From: an uncultured Prevotella sp.
GTDB lineage: Bacteria; Bacteroidota; Bacteroidia; Bacteroidales; Bacteroidaceae
NCBI RefSeq assembly: GCF_946407605.1
Contig: NZ_CAMJOS010000006.1
Span: forward strand, 62,001 to 126,000
Direction of reading: 5' to 3'
DNA: 64,000 nucleotides
Below are positions 1-9,767 of the stretch, piece after piece. Every line of letters begins with the position of its first letter. The first letter of the stretch is position 1. The notes below the pieces were generated by a model that made no database searches, was not told where the DNA came from, and saw only the letters and a list, made by a program, of their open reading frames with translations. The translations under genes were made by a program, and so were the position numbers.

Positions 1-1078
1 ACATCATCTCCAGCACACGCAGGTTCATATACATAGTCTGTGGTCCCAGTATCATGACGCCCTCGTCATAGGCCTCACGCCACAGCGATGCATCGTTCAG
101 CAACGCCAGGTTCAGGGCACCCTCGATGGGTACATACATGATGGCGAAGTTCAGACGGTTATAGCCCTCAGGCAGGTATCTGGTGTATTCCTTCTTGGCC
201 AGACGCTTCACCTGAGCCCTTACGCTCTCGATGTGCGACTTCAGGAATTCGCTCTTCTCATGCGTACCGTCCTCGGCATTCATATAGCGCTCGTAGGCTG
301 TCAACGACATCTTCGAGTCGACAACCACATGACGGTTATTGGGGAAATGCAGGATAAAGTCAGGTACCAAGCCCTTGCCGTCGTCGCCCTTCAGGCCCTT
401 GCCACCTTTGTCTTTCAGCGTCTCCTGGGTGTCAAACTGCTCACCTTCCTTCAACTCGAGGTCTTCGAGCAGCTGTTTCAGCTTCAACTCGCCAAAGTTA
501 CCTTGAACCTTCACCTCACCAGTCAGCGCACGTGTCAGGCGGTCGGCAGTCTCACCAATGGCCACACTTTGCTGCATGCTAATCTTGATGGTCTCGTCCA
601 GACGGGTCATCGCCTCAGTCTGCTGTTCCTTGGTCTTGTCGAGGGCCTCCTTCATATCCTTCAGACTCTTCTGCAAGGGGTCTATAATCTTTGAGACCTG
701 CTCCACATTTCTCTCGCCAAGTTCCTCCTGACGCATCTTCAACACCTTCTCCGAGGTGGTCTGCATCTGCTCCCTAATTAGGTTCAGCTGACTCTTGATC
801 TGTTCCTCGTTCATGGCCTTCAAGGCAGCAAGCTGTCCTTCATGAGCCTCCTTGGTCTGTTGCAGTTGTTGGTCGTAAGATGCTTTGGTCTGAAGCAGCT
901 GCTGGTCGCAGGATTCTTTTGTCTGCTGAAGTTGCTGGTCATAGGATTCCTTGGTCTGAAGCAGCTGTTTGTCGTACGAAGCCTTGAGGTCGGTAATGCG
1001 CGACTCATACATGCGCACCACAAATATCACCACCACGACGGCGATGACAATCACAGATATGACAAGGACGATCTCCAT
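1..1078 (-). CDS. rmuC: DNA recombination protein RmuC (C-terminal end truncated by window edge)
   Basis: Reverse-strand translation from ATG at 1078: MEIVLVISVIVIAVVVVIFVVRMYESRITDLK... coiled coil ...VPDFILHFPNNRHVVVDSKMSLTAYERYM...RLNFAIMYVPIEGALNLAL..., typical RmuC. Frame open to base 1. Not in the supplied ORF list. Confidence 0.9.
   Translation of the reverse strand, partial: MEIVLVISVIVIAVVVVIFVVRMYESRITDLKASYDKQLLQTKESYDQQLQQTKESCDQQLLQTKASYDQQLQQTKEAHEGQLAALKAMNEEQIKSQLNLIREQMQTTSEKVLKMRQEELGERNVEQVSKIIDPLQKSLKDMKEALDKTKEQQTEAMTRLDETIKISMQQSVAIGETADRLTRALTGEVKVQGNFGELKLKQLLEDLELKEGEQFDTQETLKDKGGKGLKGDDGKGLVPDFILHFPNNRHVVVDSKMSLTAYERYMNAEDGTHEKSEFLKSHIESVRAQVKRLAKKEYTRYLPEGYNRLNFAIMYVPIEGALNLALLNDASLWREAYDEGVMILGPQTMYMNLRVLEMM
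848..979 (-). repeat. 33-nt tandem repeat x4 inside rmuC (11-aa unit ~KESYDQQLQQT)
   Basis: Four consecutive 33-nt units: ctccttggtctgttgcagttgttggtcgtaaga / tgctttggtctgaagcagctgctggtcgcagga / ttcttttgtctgctgaagttgctggtcatagga / ttccttggtctgaagcagctgtttgtcgtacga. Confidence 0.9.
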
Positions 1079-1093
1079 AGGCCACTCAAAGGA

Positions 1094-2131
1094 TTAAATC
1101 AGGGGCATACCCAGCTGACGGCACTCCTCGCGCATGTCTTCGGGCCATATCGAGGCCTGAATCTCACCAATATGAGCCTTATGCAGCAGCACCATACAGA
1201 GACGGCTCTGACCAATACCGCCACCAATACTCAAAGGCAGCTTGTCGTTGAGCAGTTGCTGGTGGAAATAAAGCTGTTCGCGCTCCTGCTTGCCCTCAAT
1301 CTCAAGCTGACGCAGCAGCGATTCCTTATCGACACGGATACCCATTGACGATAGTTCGAAGGAACGACCCAGAACAGGATACCAGATGAGGATATCACCG
1401 TTAAGACCCTTACGTCCGTCCTCGGCCACTGTGCTCCAGTCATCATAGTCAGGGGCACGTCCATCGTGCTTCTCGCCATTGGCCAGCTTGCCACCAATGC
1501 CAATCACGAACACTGCACCATATTTCTCACAAATAGCATCCTCGCGCTCCTTGGGCGTCTTGTCTGGATACATCTGAAGCAGTTCCTCAGCATGTATGAA
1601 GTGAATCTTCTCAGGCAGGAAGGCCTTCAGCTGTGGATAGGTCTCGCAGGTCAGGTATTCCGTACGACGGATGGCTGCGTAGATGCGCTCCACAATATTC
1701 TTCAGGAAGGCCAGCGTGCGGTCTTCTTTGCGGATAGACGCCTCCCAGTCCCACTGGTCCACATAGAGCGAGTGCAGGTTATCCAGTTCCTCGTCAGCAC
1801 GAATGGCATTCATATCGGTATATATGCCGTAACCTGGCTCTATCTGATATTCTGCCAGCGTGAGTCGCTTCCACTTGGCCAGCGAATGCACCACTTCGGC
1901 ATAGGCGTCGCCCAAGTCTTTAATAGGGAAAGTGACGGCACGCTCCACACCGTTCAGGTCGTCGTTAATACCCAATCCCTTCAATACGAAGAGAGGTGCA
2001 GTAACACGACGCAGACGCAACTCGGTAGAGAGGTTAGCCTGAAAGAACTCCTTAATCAGCTTGATACCCTGCTCTGTCTGCTTCATGTCGAGCAGGCGCT
2101 GATAAGCTATTGGTTTGATAACTTGACTCAT
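1094..2131 (-). CDS. asnA: Aspartate--ammonia ligase
   Basis: MSQVIKPIAYQRLLDMKQTEQGIKLIKEFFQANLSTELRLRRVTAPLFV...GGGIGQSRLCMVLLHKAHIGEIQASIWPEDM. Start chosen at internal Met (2131). Confidence 0.95.
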   Translation of the reverse strand: MSQVIKPIAYQRLLDMKQTEQGIKLIKEFFQANLSTELRLRRVTAPLFVLKGLGINDDLNGVERAVTFPIKDLGDAYAEVVHSLAKWKRLTLAEYQIEPGYGIYTDMNAIRADEELDNLHSLYVDQWDWEASIRKEDRTLAFLKNIVERIYAAIRRTEYLTCETYPQLKAFLPEKIHFIHAEELLQMYPDKTPKEREDAICEKYGAVFVIGIGGKLANGEKHDGRAPDYDDWSTVAEDGRKGLNGDILIWYPVLGRSFELSSMGIRVDKESLLRQLEIEGKQEREQLYFHQQLLNDKLPLSIGGGIGQSRLCMVLLHKAHIGEIQASIWPEDMREECRQLGMPLI

Positions 2132-2286
2132 AAAACAATCTCTTAAATTACAATTTGGTCGCAAAGGTACTATAATATTATCAAATTGCAAAAAATCTGC
2201 CCCCTAATCTTTGTTATTCTACTGCATTTTCTGATATTTCTCTCACTTTTTGTCATTATGACCCATTGTTTATCAACCTTTTTTTG

Positions 2287-2294
2287 TATCTTTG
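2287..2294 (+). promoter_or_regulatory. Bacteroidetes-type -7 box (TATCTTTG), upstream TTG about 20 nt away
   Basis: TTG at 2266-2268 and TATCTTTG at 2287-2294 ahead of ATG 2329; argues against the nominal 2266 start. Confidence 0.6.
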
Positions 2295-2328
2295 CGCCCA
2301 GAAAATAACACTAACTATATTAGAACAA

Positions 2329-5300
2329 ATGAAGAATCTTTTCTATGCACTAACAGTAGTAATGTTGATGATGTGCGGCAACGCACAGGCTCAGCGAATG
2401 ACTGACAAACTTGACCGTGGTCTCGTGGCTGTACCCTCTGGTTCTGGCTCTTTCGTCAGCTGGAGAATCTTTGGCGAGGAATACTATGATACTGAATACA
2501 ACCTTTATCGTGACGGACAGAAGGTGAACGACACCCCCCTGCGAGTATCAAACTATGTGGATGCCAATGGCAAAGCTGGCTCTAAATATCAGGTTGCCCC
2601 TGTGGTGAAAGGTCAGGAGCAGGCCAAGTGCGAGGCTGTGACTCGTCTGAACCAGCAGTACATCCAGTTTGCCGTGAAGAAGCTCTATTCGCGTCGCGGC
2701 GCTGACATAACCAACAGTTACGATATCAATGATATTGCGTTGGCCGATGTTGATGGCGATGGTGTGAGCGAGTTCATCCTGAAGCGTAACTACACACCTG
2801 ATAAGAAGTCGCCTGCCAACGACTCTGCCTATAACTGCCTGGACTGTTACAACATCAAGGGCGAACGCCTGTGGTACATCGACTTGGGTCCCAACATGGT
2901 GAGTGGTCCTGACGAGCAGTACGACGCTGTGGGCTACGACTGGGACGGCGACGGCAAGGCCGAGATACTGATGCGTGGTGCAGACAACATGATTATCCAC
3001 CATCCTGATGGTACTACGACCAATATCGGCAACATGAATGTGAACACTCGCAACACTGTGCGACAGGACGATGACAATGCGGCCTACACCAACACAGGTG
3101 CCGAGTATCTGCTTTATTTGGAAGGTGCCACTGGTAAGCCTTACGCTATTGGCAACAACGGTGCACTGTGGATGAGCTATCCTCTGCCTCGCGGCACTGC
3201 TGACAACTGGGGTGACGGCTATGGTCACCGCTCTACGAAGCACTATTTCGGTGCCCCTGTGCTTGATGGTCGCAACGCCTATATCTTCCTAGGTCGAGGC
3301 TGCTATACGAAACACCACATGAAGGCTTTCAAAGTAGACCCACAGACCCACCAGCTGTCGCTCTACTGGGAATGGAGCAATAACGAGGGATGGAACAGTC
3401 CCTGGTATGGCAACGGCTATCATAACTTCGGCATTGCCGATGTGGACTGGGACGGACGCGATGAGATCTGCTTTGGTTCAATGGTGATTGACGATAACGG
3501 TAAAGGACTCTCAACCACTGGTCTGGGACACGGTGATGCACAGCATTGTTCTGACTTCGACCCCTATCGTCACGGACAGGAGATCTTCGCCTGTAACGAA
3601 GACGAGCCTGCCATGAACTATCGCAACGCTACCACTTCGAAGATTTACTACCGTCTGCAGTCCACTGGTGATGACGGACGTGCCCTCTGTGGCAATTTCT
3701 CTAATGACTATCCTGGTGCCATAGGCCACTCATCACAGTCAGGTACTATCTCGTGCGTTGCTGACAAGGTCATCTCTGGCGGTCCTACAGGCTTTACGAA
3801 TAACTTCCGCATCTATTGGGATGGCGACCTGCTGGAGGAAGGACTCGACGGAGCCAGCAGTCGCGAGGGTGCAGCCCGTGTGTTCAAGGCTGACGGCTCT
3901 GTGGTGTTCACTGCTGATGGTACTGCCAACTGCAACTGGACGAAGAACACCCCATCGGCCACTGGCGATGTGCTGGGCGACTGGCGCGAGGAAATCATCG
4001 TGCGTACCACCGATAATAAATATGTACGCGTATATACCACGAATATCAAGACCAACTATCGCAACTACACGCTGTGGCACGACCATCAGTATCGTCAGGC
4101 TATGGTGTGGGAGAGCATGGGCTACAACCAGCCACCTCACGCCAGCTACTTCTTGGGCGAGCTTGAAGGTATCACTATCGCTCCCCCACCCTTCACGATG
4201 ACAGGCCGCACAGAGATTGCCAACAACGGCACCATTGGTACAGCGAACAATGGTCAGCATGTACTGGTATGCGAGACCAACGACACCAAGATTTCCGTTG
4301 CTGATGGCGCCAACCCCTGGGTGGCTACGTTCAACGTGCCCTCGTGGGTGCAGGGCACCAACAGCACCATTACCAATGGCAATGCCAAGATCAACTATGT
4401 ATACTACACTTGTGAGGTCACTGGCGGCGCCTTCAGTGGCGAAACCCGCGTAGTGAAACAAGGCGACGGCACCCTCCTCCTGCCCAAGGTGGCACAGACC
4501 TATAGTGGCAACACCGATGTTTGGGCAGGCACGCTGTGCTTCGATGGCGCCCTACTCAACAGCCGTCTGTGGCTCAATCGCTTTGCTGTGCTGAAGAGCG
4601 ATGGTGGACAGTTCCGTAGCATCCACATGGACTACGACGCCCACCTCGTGATTGGTGATATCAACCAGGCCAGCACCTCCATTGTCACCACCGACACGCT
4701 GGCGCTGGGCTTCGGCTCTCGCGTCATCTTTGACCTGACAGACGTTGCTGCCGACCAGCTCAACGTCAACAAGGAGCTTACCATCGAGAAGAAGAACTGG
4801 AAATATGGTCCACAATACCTCATCCCCGTCTTTGAGTTCACGCCCCACACGGCCGAGATTCCTGAGGGAAAGTTCCTGCTAGGCTCTGTGGCAGCCATCA
4901 GCGGCAACATCAGCGATATTCGCATCGAGGGACTGGGTACTCAGCATAAGACCTCTCTCATCTACGAGAACGGCAAGCTTTATCTCGAGATTGCAGGCGT
5001 TCGCGATGCTGGTCATGTATTCTGGACTGGCAGCGAGAGCAGCATCTGGGATATGGCCATCACTGAAAACTTCCGCAATGCTGAGGGACAGGAGGGCAAT
5101 AAAGACTTCTTCGTATCAGGCGATGTGGTGACCTTCAACGATGATGCCACTCGTACCAACGTATCTCTGAGCACTGACCTCGAGGCCGACAGCGTTATCG
5201 TCGATAATGATGTCAAGGCCTACGTCTTCAATGGTTCTGGCTCGCTGGTGGGCAACACCACCCTTGTGAAGCGTGGCTCAAAGATGCTTACCATCAACAC

Positions 5301-6870
5301 CGAGAACTCCTACACTGGTGGCACACGCATCTCTGGCGGTATTGTCTCTGTCAACTCGCTGGCCAACGCCAACCAGCCTAAGGGAGCCCTCGGCGGCGTG
5401 GTAACAGCCAACACCAAGTTCGTCATCGAGAATGGCGGCGAGCTGCGCACCAATGCTGCCGTCACTAATGGTTCGCCCATCAAGTTCGAGACTGAAGAAG
5501 GCGGCATCATCAATAATACTGGTGACTTCATCGTCGATAAGGCCATGAGTGGCACAGTGCTCACCAAGAAGGGCAGCGGATGGATGAAACTCAACACCAG
5601 CAACACTGCTTTGAACAAGCTCATCATCGCAGCAGGTAATGTGCAGTGTATCAACGCTAACACGCCAGCCAAGACTGTTGAGTATCAGGGTGGTACGCTG
5701 CGTGAGAACACCAGCAGCAGCTATACCGTCAACGTGCCTAAGGGCAAGCAGGGCACCTGGTATCTGGCTAACCGCGCCACCTATACCAACAAGCTCACTG
5801 GCGAGGGCACCATCACCATCTACTGCGTCACGGAGAAGGGTACCAACTACTACGCCACACGTACCCCTATACAGTGTAACTTCGCTGACTTCGAGGGTAC
5901 CATCAAGGCCACCTCAAGTCTCGATGACCCCTCACTGCTGCGCTTCACCCTTAACACCTCGAGCGGTATGCCTAAGGGCACCTTCGAGATTGCTTCAGGC
6001 GCAGAAATTCAGAATAGCGGCAAGACCTTCCACGTAGGACGTGTTGCTGGTGCTGGTAACCTAGGCGGCAGCTGCACCTTCAGCAATGGCACCAGCGTTG
6101 GTGCCAACACCTGGCAGGTGGGCAATGATGATGACTGGAGCACCAGTGTTAAGGTCACCTCTAACGCCAACTTCGTGAAGGTAGGCACAGGTCGTATCAC
6201 ATGGAGTGGCGCCAGCACCAATACTGGTAGCACACAGATTAAGAATGGTGAGCTCTGCGTCACCAGCAATGGTAAGCTCGGCACAGGTCTGCTCACCGTT
6301 GCTGAGGGAGCCACACTCTCTGGTGCCAACACCACCAGCAAGGCACTCACCAACAGCGCCTATACCATCAACGGCACACTCAGACCCGGAGCCTCAGCCA
6401 CAGCCTCTAGCGGCACTCTGTTCTTTGGTGGCAAGAACGTTACGCTCAACGCCAGCTCTACCCTCGTCATCAATGCTCAGAGCTGCGCTACAGCTAATGT
6501 TGCTGGCTGTACTGCCATCGACGGCATCAACACGCTGACCATCAATGGTACCATCCGCATACAGCCCGTCCGCAACAACACCCTGCAGGAGGGCGACAGC
6601 ATCCGCATCTTCAACGCCACCCGCTTCACGGGCAATCCTGCCGTTGAGGGCGTCGACGGCATTGAGTGGGATGCTACTCGCATCGCCGAGGGTCTGCTCT
6701 TCGTCAAACATATTGATACAGCAGTCAGCCCCGTCACCCTTCACTCATCACCCGTCACCAAGGGAGTCATCTACGATCTCCGTGGTCGTCTCGTGCGCCA
6801 AAGCACTAACACTGAAGGTCTGAAGCCAGGCATCTACCTCATCGATGGACGCAAGATTGTAATTAAGTAA
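2329..6870 (+). CDS. Rhamnogalacturonan lyase (PL11-like) with autotransporter-type beta-strand repeats and a C-terminal T9SS sorting domain
   Basis: MKNLFYALTV signal; MTDKLDRGLVAVPSGSGSFVSWRIFGEEYYDTEYNLYRDG...; repeats such as NTENSYTGGTRISGGIVSVNS; C-term GVIYDLRGRLVRQSTNTEGLKPGIYLIDGRKIVIK. Confidence 0.88.
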   Translation: MKNLFYALTVVMLMMCGNAQAQRMTDKLDRGLVAVPSGSGSFVSWRIFGEEYYDTEYNLYRDGQKVNDTPLRVSNYVDANGKAGSKYQVAPVVKGQEQAKCEAVTRLNQQYIQFAVKKLYSRRGADITNSYDINDIALADVDGDGVSEFILKRNYTPDKKSPANDSAYNCLDCYNIKGERLWYIDLGPNMVSGPDEQYDAVGYDWDGDGKAEILMRGADNMIIHHPDGTTTNIGNMNVNTRNTVRQDDDNAAYTNTGAEYLLYLEGATGKPYAIGNNGALWMSYPLPRGTADNWGDGYGHRSTKHYFGAPVLDGRNAYIFLGRGCYTKHHMKAFKVDPQTHQLSLYWEWSNNEGWNSPWYGNGYHNFGIADVDWDGRDEICFGSMVIDDNGKGLSTTGLGHGDAQHCSDFDPYRHGQEIFACNEDEPAMNYRNATTSKIYYRLQSTGDDGRALCGNFSNDYPGAIGHSSQSGTISCVADKVISGGPTGFTNNFRIYWDGDLLEEGLDGASSREGAARVFKADGSVVFTADGTANCNWTKNTPSATGDVLGDWREEIIVRTTDNKYVRVYTTNIKTNYRNYTLWHDHQYRQAMVWESMGYNQPPHASYFLGELEGITIAPPPFTMTGRTEIANNGTIGTANNGQHVLVCETNDTKISVADGANPWVATFNVPSWVQGTNSTITNGNAKINYVYYTCEVTGGAFSGETRVVKQGDGTLLLPKVAQTYSGNTDVWAGTLCFDGALLNSRLWLNRFAVLKSDGGQFRSIHMDYDAHLVIGDINQASTSIVTTDTLALGFGSRVIFDLTDVAADQLNVNKELTIEKKNWKYGPQYLIPVFEFTPHTAEIPEGKFLLGSVAAISGNISDIRIEGLGTQHKTSLIYENGKLYLEIAGVRDAGHVFWTGSESSIWDMAITENFRNAEGQEGNKDFFVSGDVVTFNDDATRTNVSLSTDLEADSVIVDNDVKAYVFNGSGSLVGNTTLVKRGSKMLTINTENSYTGGTRISGGIVSVNSLANANQPKGALGGVVTANTKFVIENGGELRTNAAVTNGSPIKFETEEGGIINNTGDFIVDKAMSGTVLTKKGSGWMKLNTSNTALNKLIIAAGNVQCINANTPAKTVEYQGGTLRENTSSSYTVNVPKGKQGTWYLANRATYTNKLTGEGTITIYCVTEKGTNYYATRTPIQCNFADFEGTIKATSSLDDPSLLRFTLNTSSGMPKGTFEIASGAEIQNSGKTFHVGRVAGAGNLGGSCTFSNGTSVGANTWQVGNDDDWSTSVKVTSNANFVKVGTGRITWSGASTNTGSTQIKNGELCVTSNGKLGTGLLTVAEGATLSGANTTSKALTNSAYTINGTLRPGASATASSGTLFFGGKNVTLNASSTLVINAQSCATANVAGCTAIDGINTLTINGTIRIQPVRNNTLQEGDSIRIFNATRFTGNPAVEGVDGIEWDATRIAEGLLFVKHIDTAVSPVTLHSSPVTKGVIYDLRGRLVRQSTNTEGLKPGIYLIDGRKIVIK

Positions 6871-6872
6871 CA

Positions 6873-6903
6873 AAAAAAAGGAGGTCGAAACCTCCTTTTT
6901 TAT
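6873..6903. terminator. Bidirectional intrinsic terminator between the PL11 gene and cydB
   Basis: AAAAAGGAGG tcgaaa CCTCCTTTTT. Confidence 0.85.
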
Positions 6904-6921
6904 TTAGTAAGCGTGTTATTT

Positions 6922-8106
6922 TTAGTAAGCATGATCATCATTGGCTATCTCCGCTCGATCTATCTTCTTACTGTCTATCTTACGCCAGGCATAGACGATA
7001 TAAGCCAGGACGAAAGGTACGAGGAGCGAGACCCAGAACATGGTGTTGAGGGTGAAATAACTGCTGCATGAGTTCTCGAGTGTCAGTGATGACTGCAGGT
7101 CGGCAGTAGAGGGATAATAGGCCGTATGGTTCCACGCCGAGAGAAGCAGCAGAGGCAACACAGTGAGTACGGTGCCGATGCCAGCATACCAGATGCCATT
7201 ACTGGTTAATGGCGACGGGTGGAGGGTAACGGGATAAACCTCTTTGATGATGCCGTAGAGCACGAGTACGACGCCTATAAGAAGTACGACGGTGAGATAC
7301 CACATGTCGAGGGCATTATTGAGGTACTTATAGGGCTCCATCATAATCTGTCCGCTGTCATCATATGCATAGCCGTCCTTCACCATGAGATGGATGACAT
7401 AGGCCACGAAGAGCACAACGAAGATAACGGCCGAAGCCACCAACTGGTAATTAGCGCGACGGCGTATGACATCATCGGCAATATTGTTTTTGATGTAGAG
7501 AATGCCCAGCACACGCGAGAGATATAACACAGCCAAGCCCATGATGAGCACCCAGGGATTGAGCAGGGCATCGAGGCCGTGAGAGGCGTTGGCCCAATGA
7601 CTTATAACCACCGTTGACCATTGACCATTCACCATTGAATCAACATCAATGAGGTTGCCCTTCTCAACGATGAAATTAGAACCCTCGAAGAAGGTGGCCA
7701 CAGCGCCTCCAAGGAGCAAAGGACCCATGATGCCGTTGAACACGAGGAAACATTGGAAGGTCTTGGGCCCCAAGAAGTTGCCCAGCTTATTCTGGAACTC
7801 ATAACTCACTGCCTGCAACACAAACGAGAAGAGGATGAGCATCCACAACCAGTAGGCGCCGCCAAAGCTGGTGGAATAGAACAGTGGGAACGAGGCAAAG
7901 AAGGCACCACCAAAGGTGACCAGCGTAGTGAACGTGAACTCCCACTTGCGACCTGTGCTGTTTATCAGCAGGCGTCGCTCCTGTGGAGTCTTTCCCAACG
8001 CGAAAATCATGGAGTTAGCTCCCTGTACGAAGAGCAGGAAGACGAGAAGTGCTCCCAATAGTGACACGATGAAGCACCAGTAATGTTGCAAGAATTCGTA
8101 TGTCAT
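6922..8106 (-). CDS. cydB: Cytochrome bd ubiquinol oxidase subunit II
   Basis: MTYEFLQHYWCFIVSLLGALLVFLLFVQGANSMIF...; directly downstream of cydA. Confidence 0.93.
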   Translation of the reverse strand: MTYEFLQHYWCFIVSLLGALLVFLLFVQGANSMIFALGKTPQERRLLINSTGRKWEFTFTTLVTFGGAFFASFPLFYSTSFGGAYWLWMLILFSFVLQAVSYEFQNKLGNFLGPKTFQCFLVFNGIMGPLLLGGAVATFFEGSNFIVEKGNLIDVDSMVNGQWSTVVISHWANASHGLDALLNPWVLIMGLAVLYLSRVLGILYIKNNIADDVIRRRANYQLVASAVIFVVLFVAYVIHLMVKDGYAYDDSGQIMMEPYKYLNNALDMWYLTVVLLIGVVLVLYGIIKEVYPVTLHPSPLTSNGIWYAGIGTVLTVLPLLLLSAWNHTAYYPSTADLQSSLTLENSCSSYFTLNTMFWVSLLVPFVLAYIVYAWRKIDSKKIDRAEIANDDHAY

Positions 8107-9686
8107 AATGATGGTCCTTTCTTGATTTGTTTGAGCAGGATGTTAATCTCGACAGCCAACATGGTGGTGAAGAGGATAAGGAAGAGGATGAACGTAATCA
8201 TGACGCTCGACGACTGCAAGTCGCTGACGGCAGCCCATGTGGGCAGCATATCCTGAATAGTCCAGGGTTGACGACCGAACTCAGCCACCAGCCATCCGCT
8301 CTCAGAACAGATATAGGCCAGGGGCAACAGCAGGATAGAAGCCCAGCAGAGCCAACTCGGCACGCTGTCGGCCATCTGCCAGCCATCGGAGTTGCGTTCG
8401 TCTAACAGACCTAAGGCAGACAGCAGACGACGTATGATGACTGACAACAACGGCACTCTGAACACCAGCAGGATCAGCAGTCCAAAGAACGCGATGAACA
8501 GGCACCCTAAGCCCACCATCACACGGAAGGCCCAAAAATTGATAAACACCGAGGGCACCACGTCGTTGGCATCCTTCACGTAGCCATAGCCGAAATAAGG
8601 CATGTTTGTATTGAGAATTGACAAATGAGTATTGAGGATTGACTCGTCAGCACCTTCGACCTTCGCCTTGCGATAATCGGCAAGGGCCTGTATGGCCAAG
8701 CGTCCACGTGCAATCTTCTCATTGACAGAGAGTTCCCACGTGCCGTCAGCTTTCTGATAGCCGTTGAGCAGGTCGTTGATGCCAGGCACGAACCCGTCGA
8801 GAGTGTTAGTAGCCATCATCGACAGGCCGTAGGGCACCTCCACACCCTCTACAATCTTCAGTCCCATCTCATTACCACCATCGTAGAGCGCCTCCATAGC
8901 TGCCAACTTCATAGGCTGCACCTGAGCCACTGTCTGTCCACTCTTATGACCTGTAGCACCAGCACCCATGGCGGCCACGAAGCCCACCACAGCAGCAATT
9001 TTCAGACTCTCGATGGCCAGCTCGGTCTCGCGTTTCTTCAGCAGATACCAGCCACAGACAGCACACACGAAGATGGCACCGATAATCCATGAGGAGATAA
9101 CCGTATGACAGAACTTATCGATGGCGAAGGGTGAGAGGGCCACATCAAGGAACGAGGTCATCTCGTTGCGCATGGTGTCAGGGTTGAACTCACAGCCCAC
9201 AGGATACTGCATCCATGCGTTGGCCACGAGAATCCACCATGCTGAGATGGTAGCTCCCAGACCCGTGAGCCATGTGGAGGCCAGATGGAAACCAGCCGAC
9301 ACCTTCTTCCAACCAAAGAACATCACAGCGACGAAGGTCGACTCCATGAAGAACGCCACGATGCCCTCTACAGCCAGCGGTGCACCAAAGATGTCACCCA
9401 CGAACCACGAGTAGTTGCTCCAGTTGGTGCCAAACTCGAACTCGAGGATGATACCTGTGGCCACACCCATGGCGAAGTTCACGCCAAAGAGACGCTGCCA
9501 GAACTGTGCCGTCTTCTTCCAGAAGGCCGTACGTTTTTTGTAATAAAAAGTCTCGGCAATACCCATGATGACCGCCAAGCCGAGCGTCAGCGGCACGAAG
9601 AGCCAGTGGTAGATAGCCGTGAGTGCAAACTGCGCCCTCGACCAGTCAATGGTACCGGCATCGATGTTTAAGAGTAGGTTTGTCAT
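8103..9686 (-). CDS. cydA: Cytochrome bd ubiquinol oxidase subunit I
   Basis: WSRAQFALTAIYHWLFVPLTLGLAVIMGIAETFYYKK...NFAMGVATGIILEFEFGTNWSNYSWFVGDIFGAPLAVEG...; overlaps cydB start by 4 nt. Confidence 0.97.
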   Translation of the reverse strand: MTNLLLNIDAGTIDWSRAQFALTAIYHWLFVPLTLGLAVIMGIAETFYYKKRTAFWKKTAQFWQRLFGVNFAMGVATGIILEFEFGTNWSNYSWFVGDIFGAPLAVEGIVAFFMESTFVAVMFFGWKKVSAGFHLASTWLTGLGATISAWWILVANAWMQYPVGCEFNPDTMRNEMTSFLDVALSPFAIDKFCHTVISSWIIGAIFVCAVCGWYLLKKRETELAIESLKIAAVVGFVAAMGAGATGHKSGQTVAQVQPMKLAAMEALYDGGNEMGLKIVEGVEVPYGLSMMATNTLDGFVPGINDLLNGYQKADGTWELSVNEKIARGRLAIQALADYRKAKVEGADESILNTHLSILNTNMPYFGYGYVKDANDVVPSVFINFWAFRVMVGLGCLFIAFFGLLILLVFRVPLLSVIIRRLLSALGLLDERNSDGWQMADSVPSWLCWASILLLPLAYICSESGWLVAEFGRQPWTIQDMLPTWAAVSDLQSSSVMITFILFLILFTTMLAVEINILLKQIKKGPSL

Positions 9687-9767
9687 ATTATTTTAGGTTT
9701 TTAAATATTTGGGGATCTTGTGGGGGACCTATGGGTCTTATAGGCCTTATGGGGGTATGGGACGGGC

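Noticed and set aside
233-694. 153-aa + strand ORF
   Set aside because: Antisense to rmuC, whose minus-strand frame gives a clear RmuC protein.
2329-6870. Polysaccharide utilisation locus around the PL11 gene
   Set aside because: No SusC/SusD pair, hybrid two-component system or other CAZyme adjacent; the GH27 gene is ~18 kb away.
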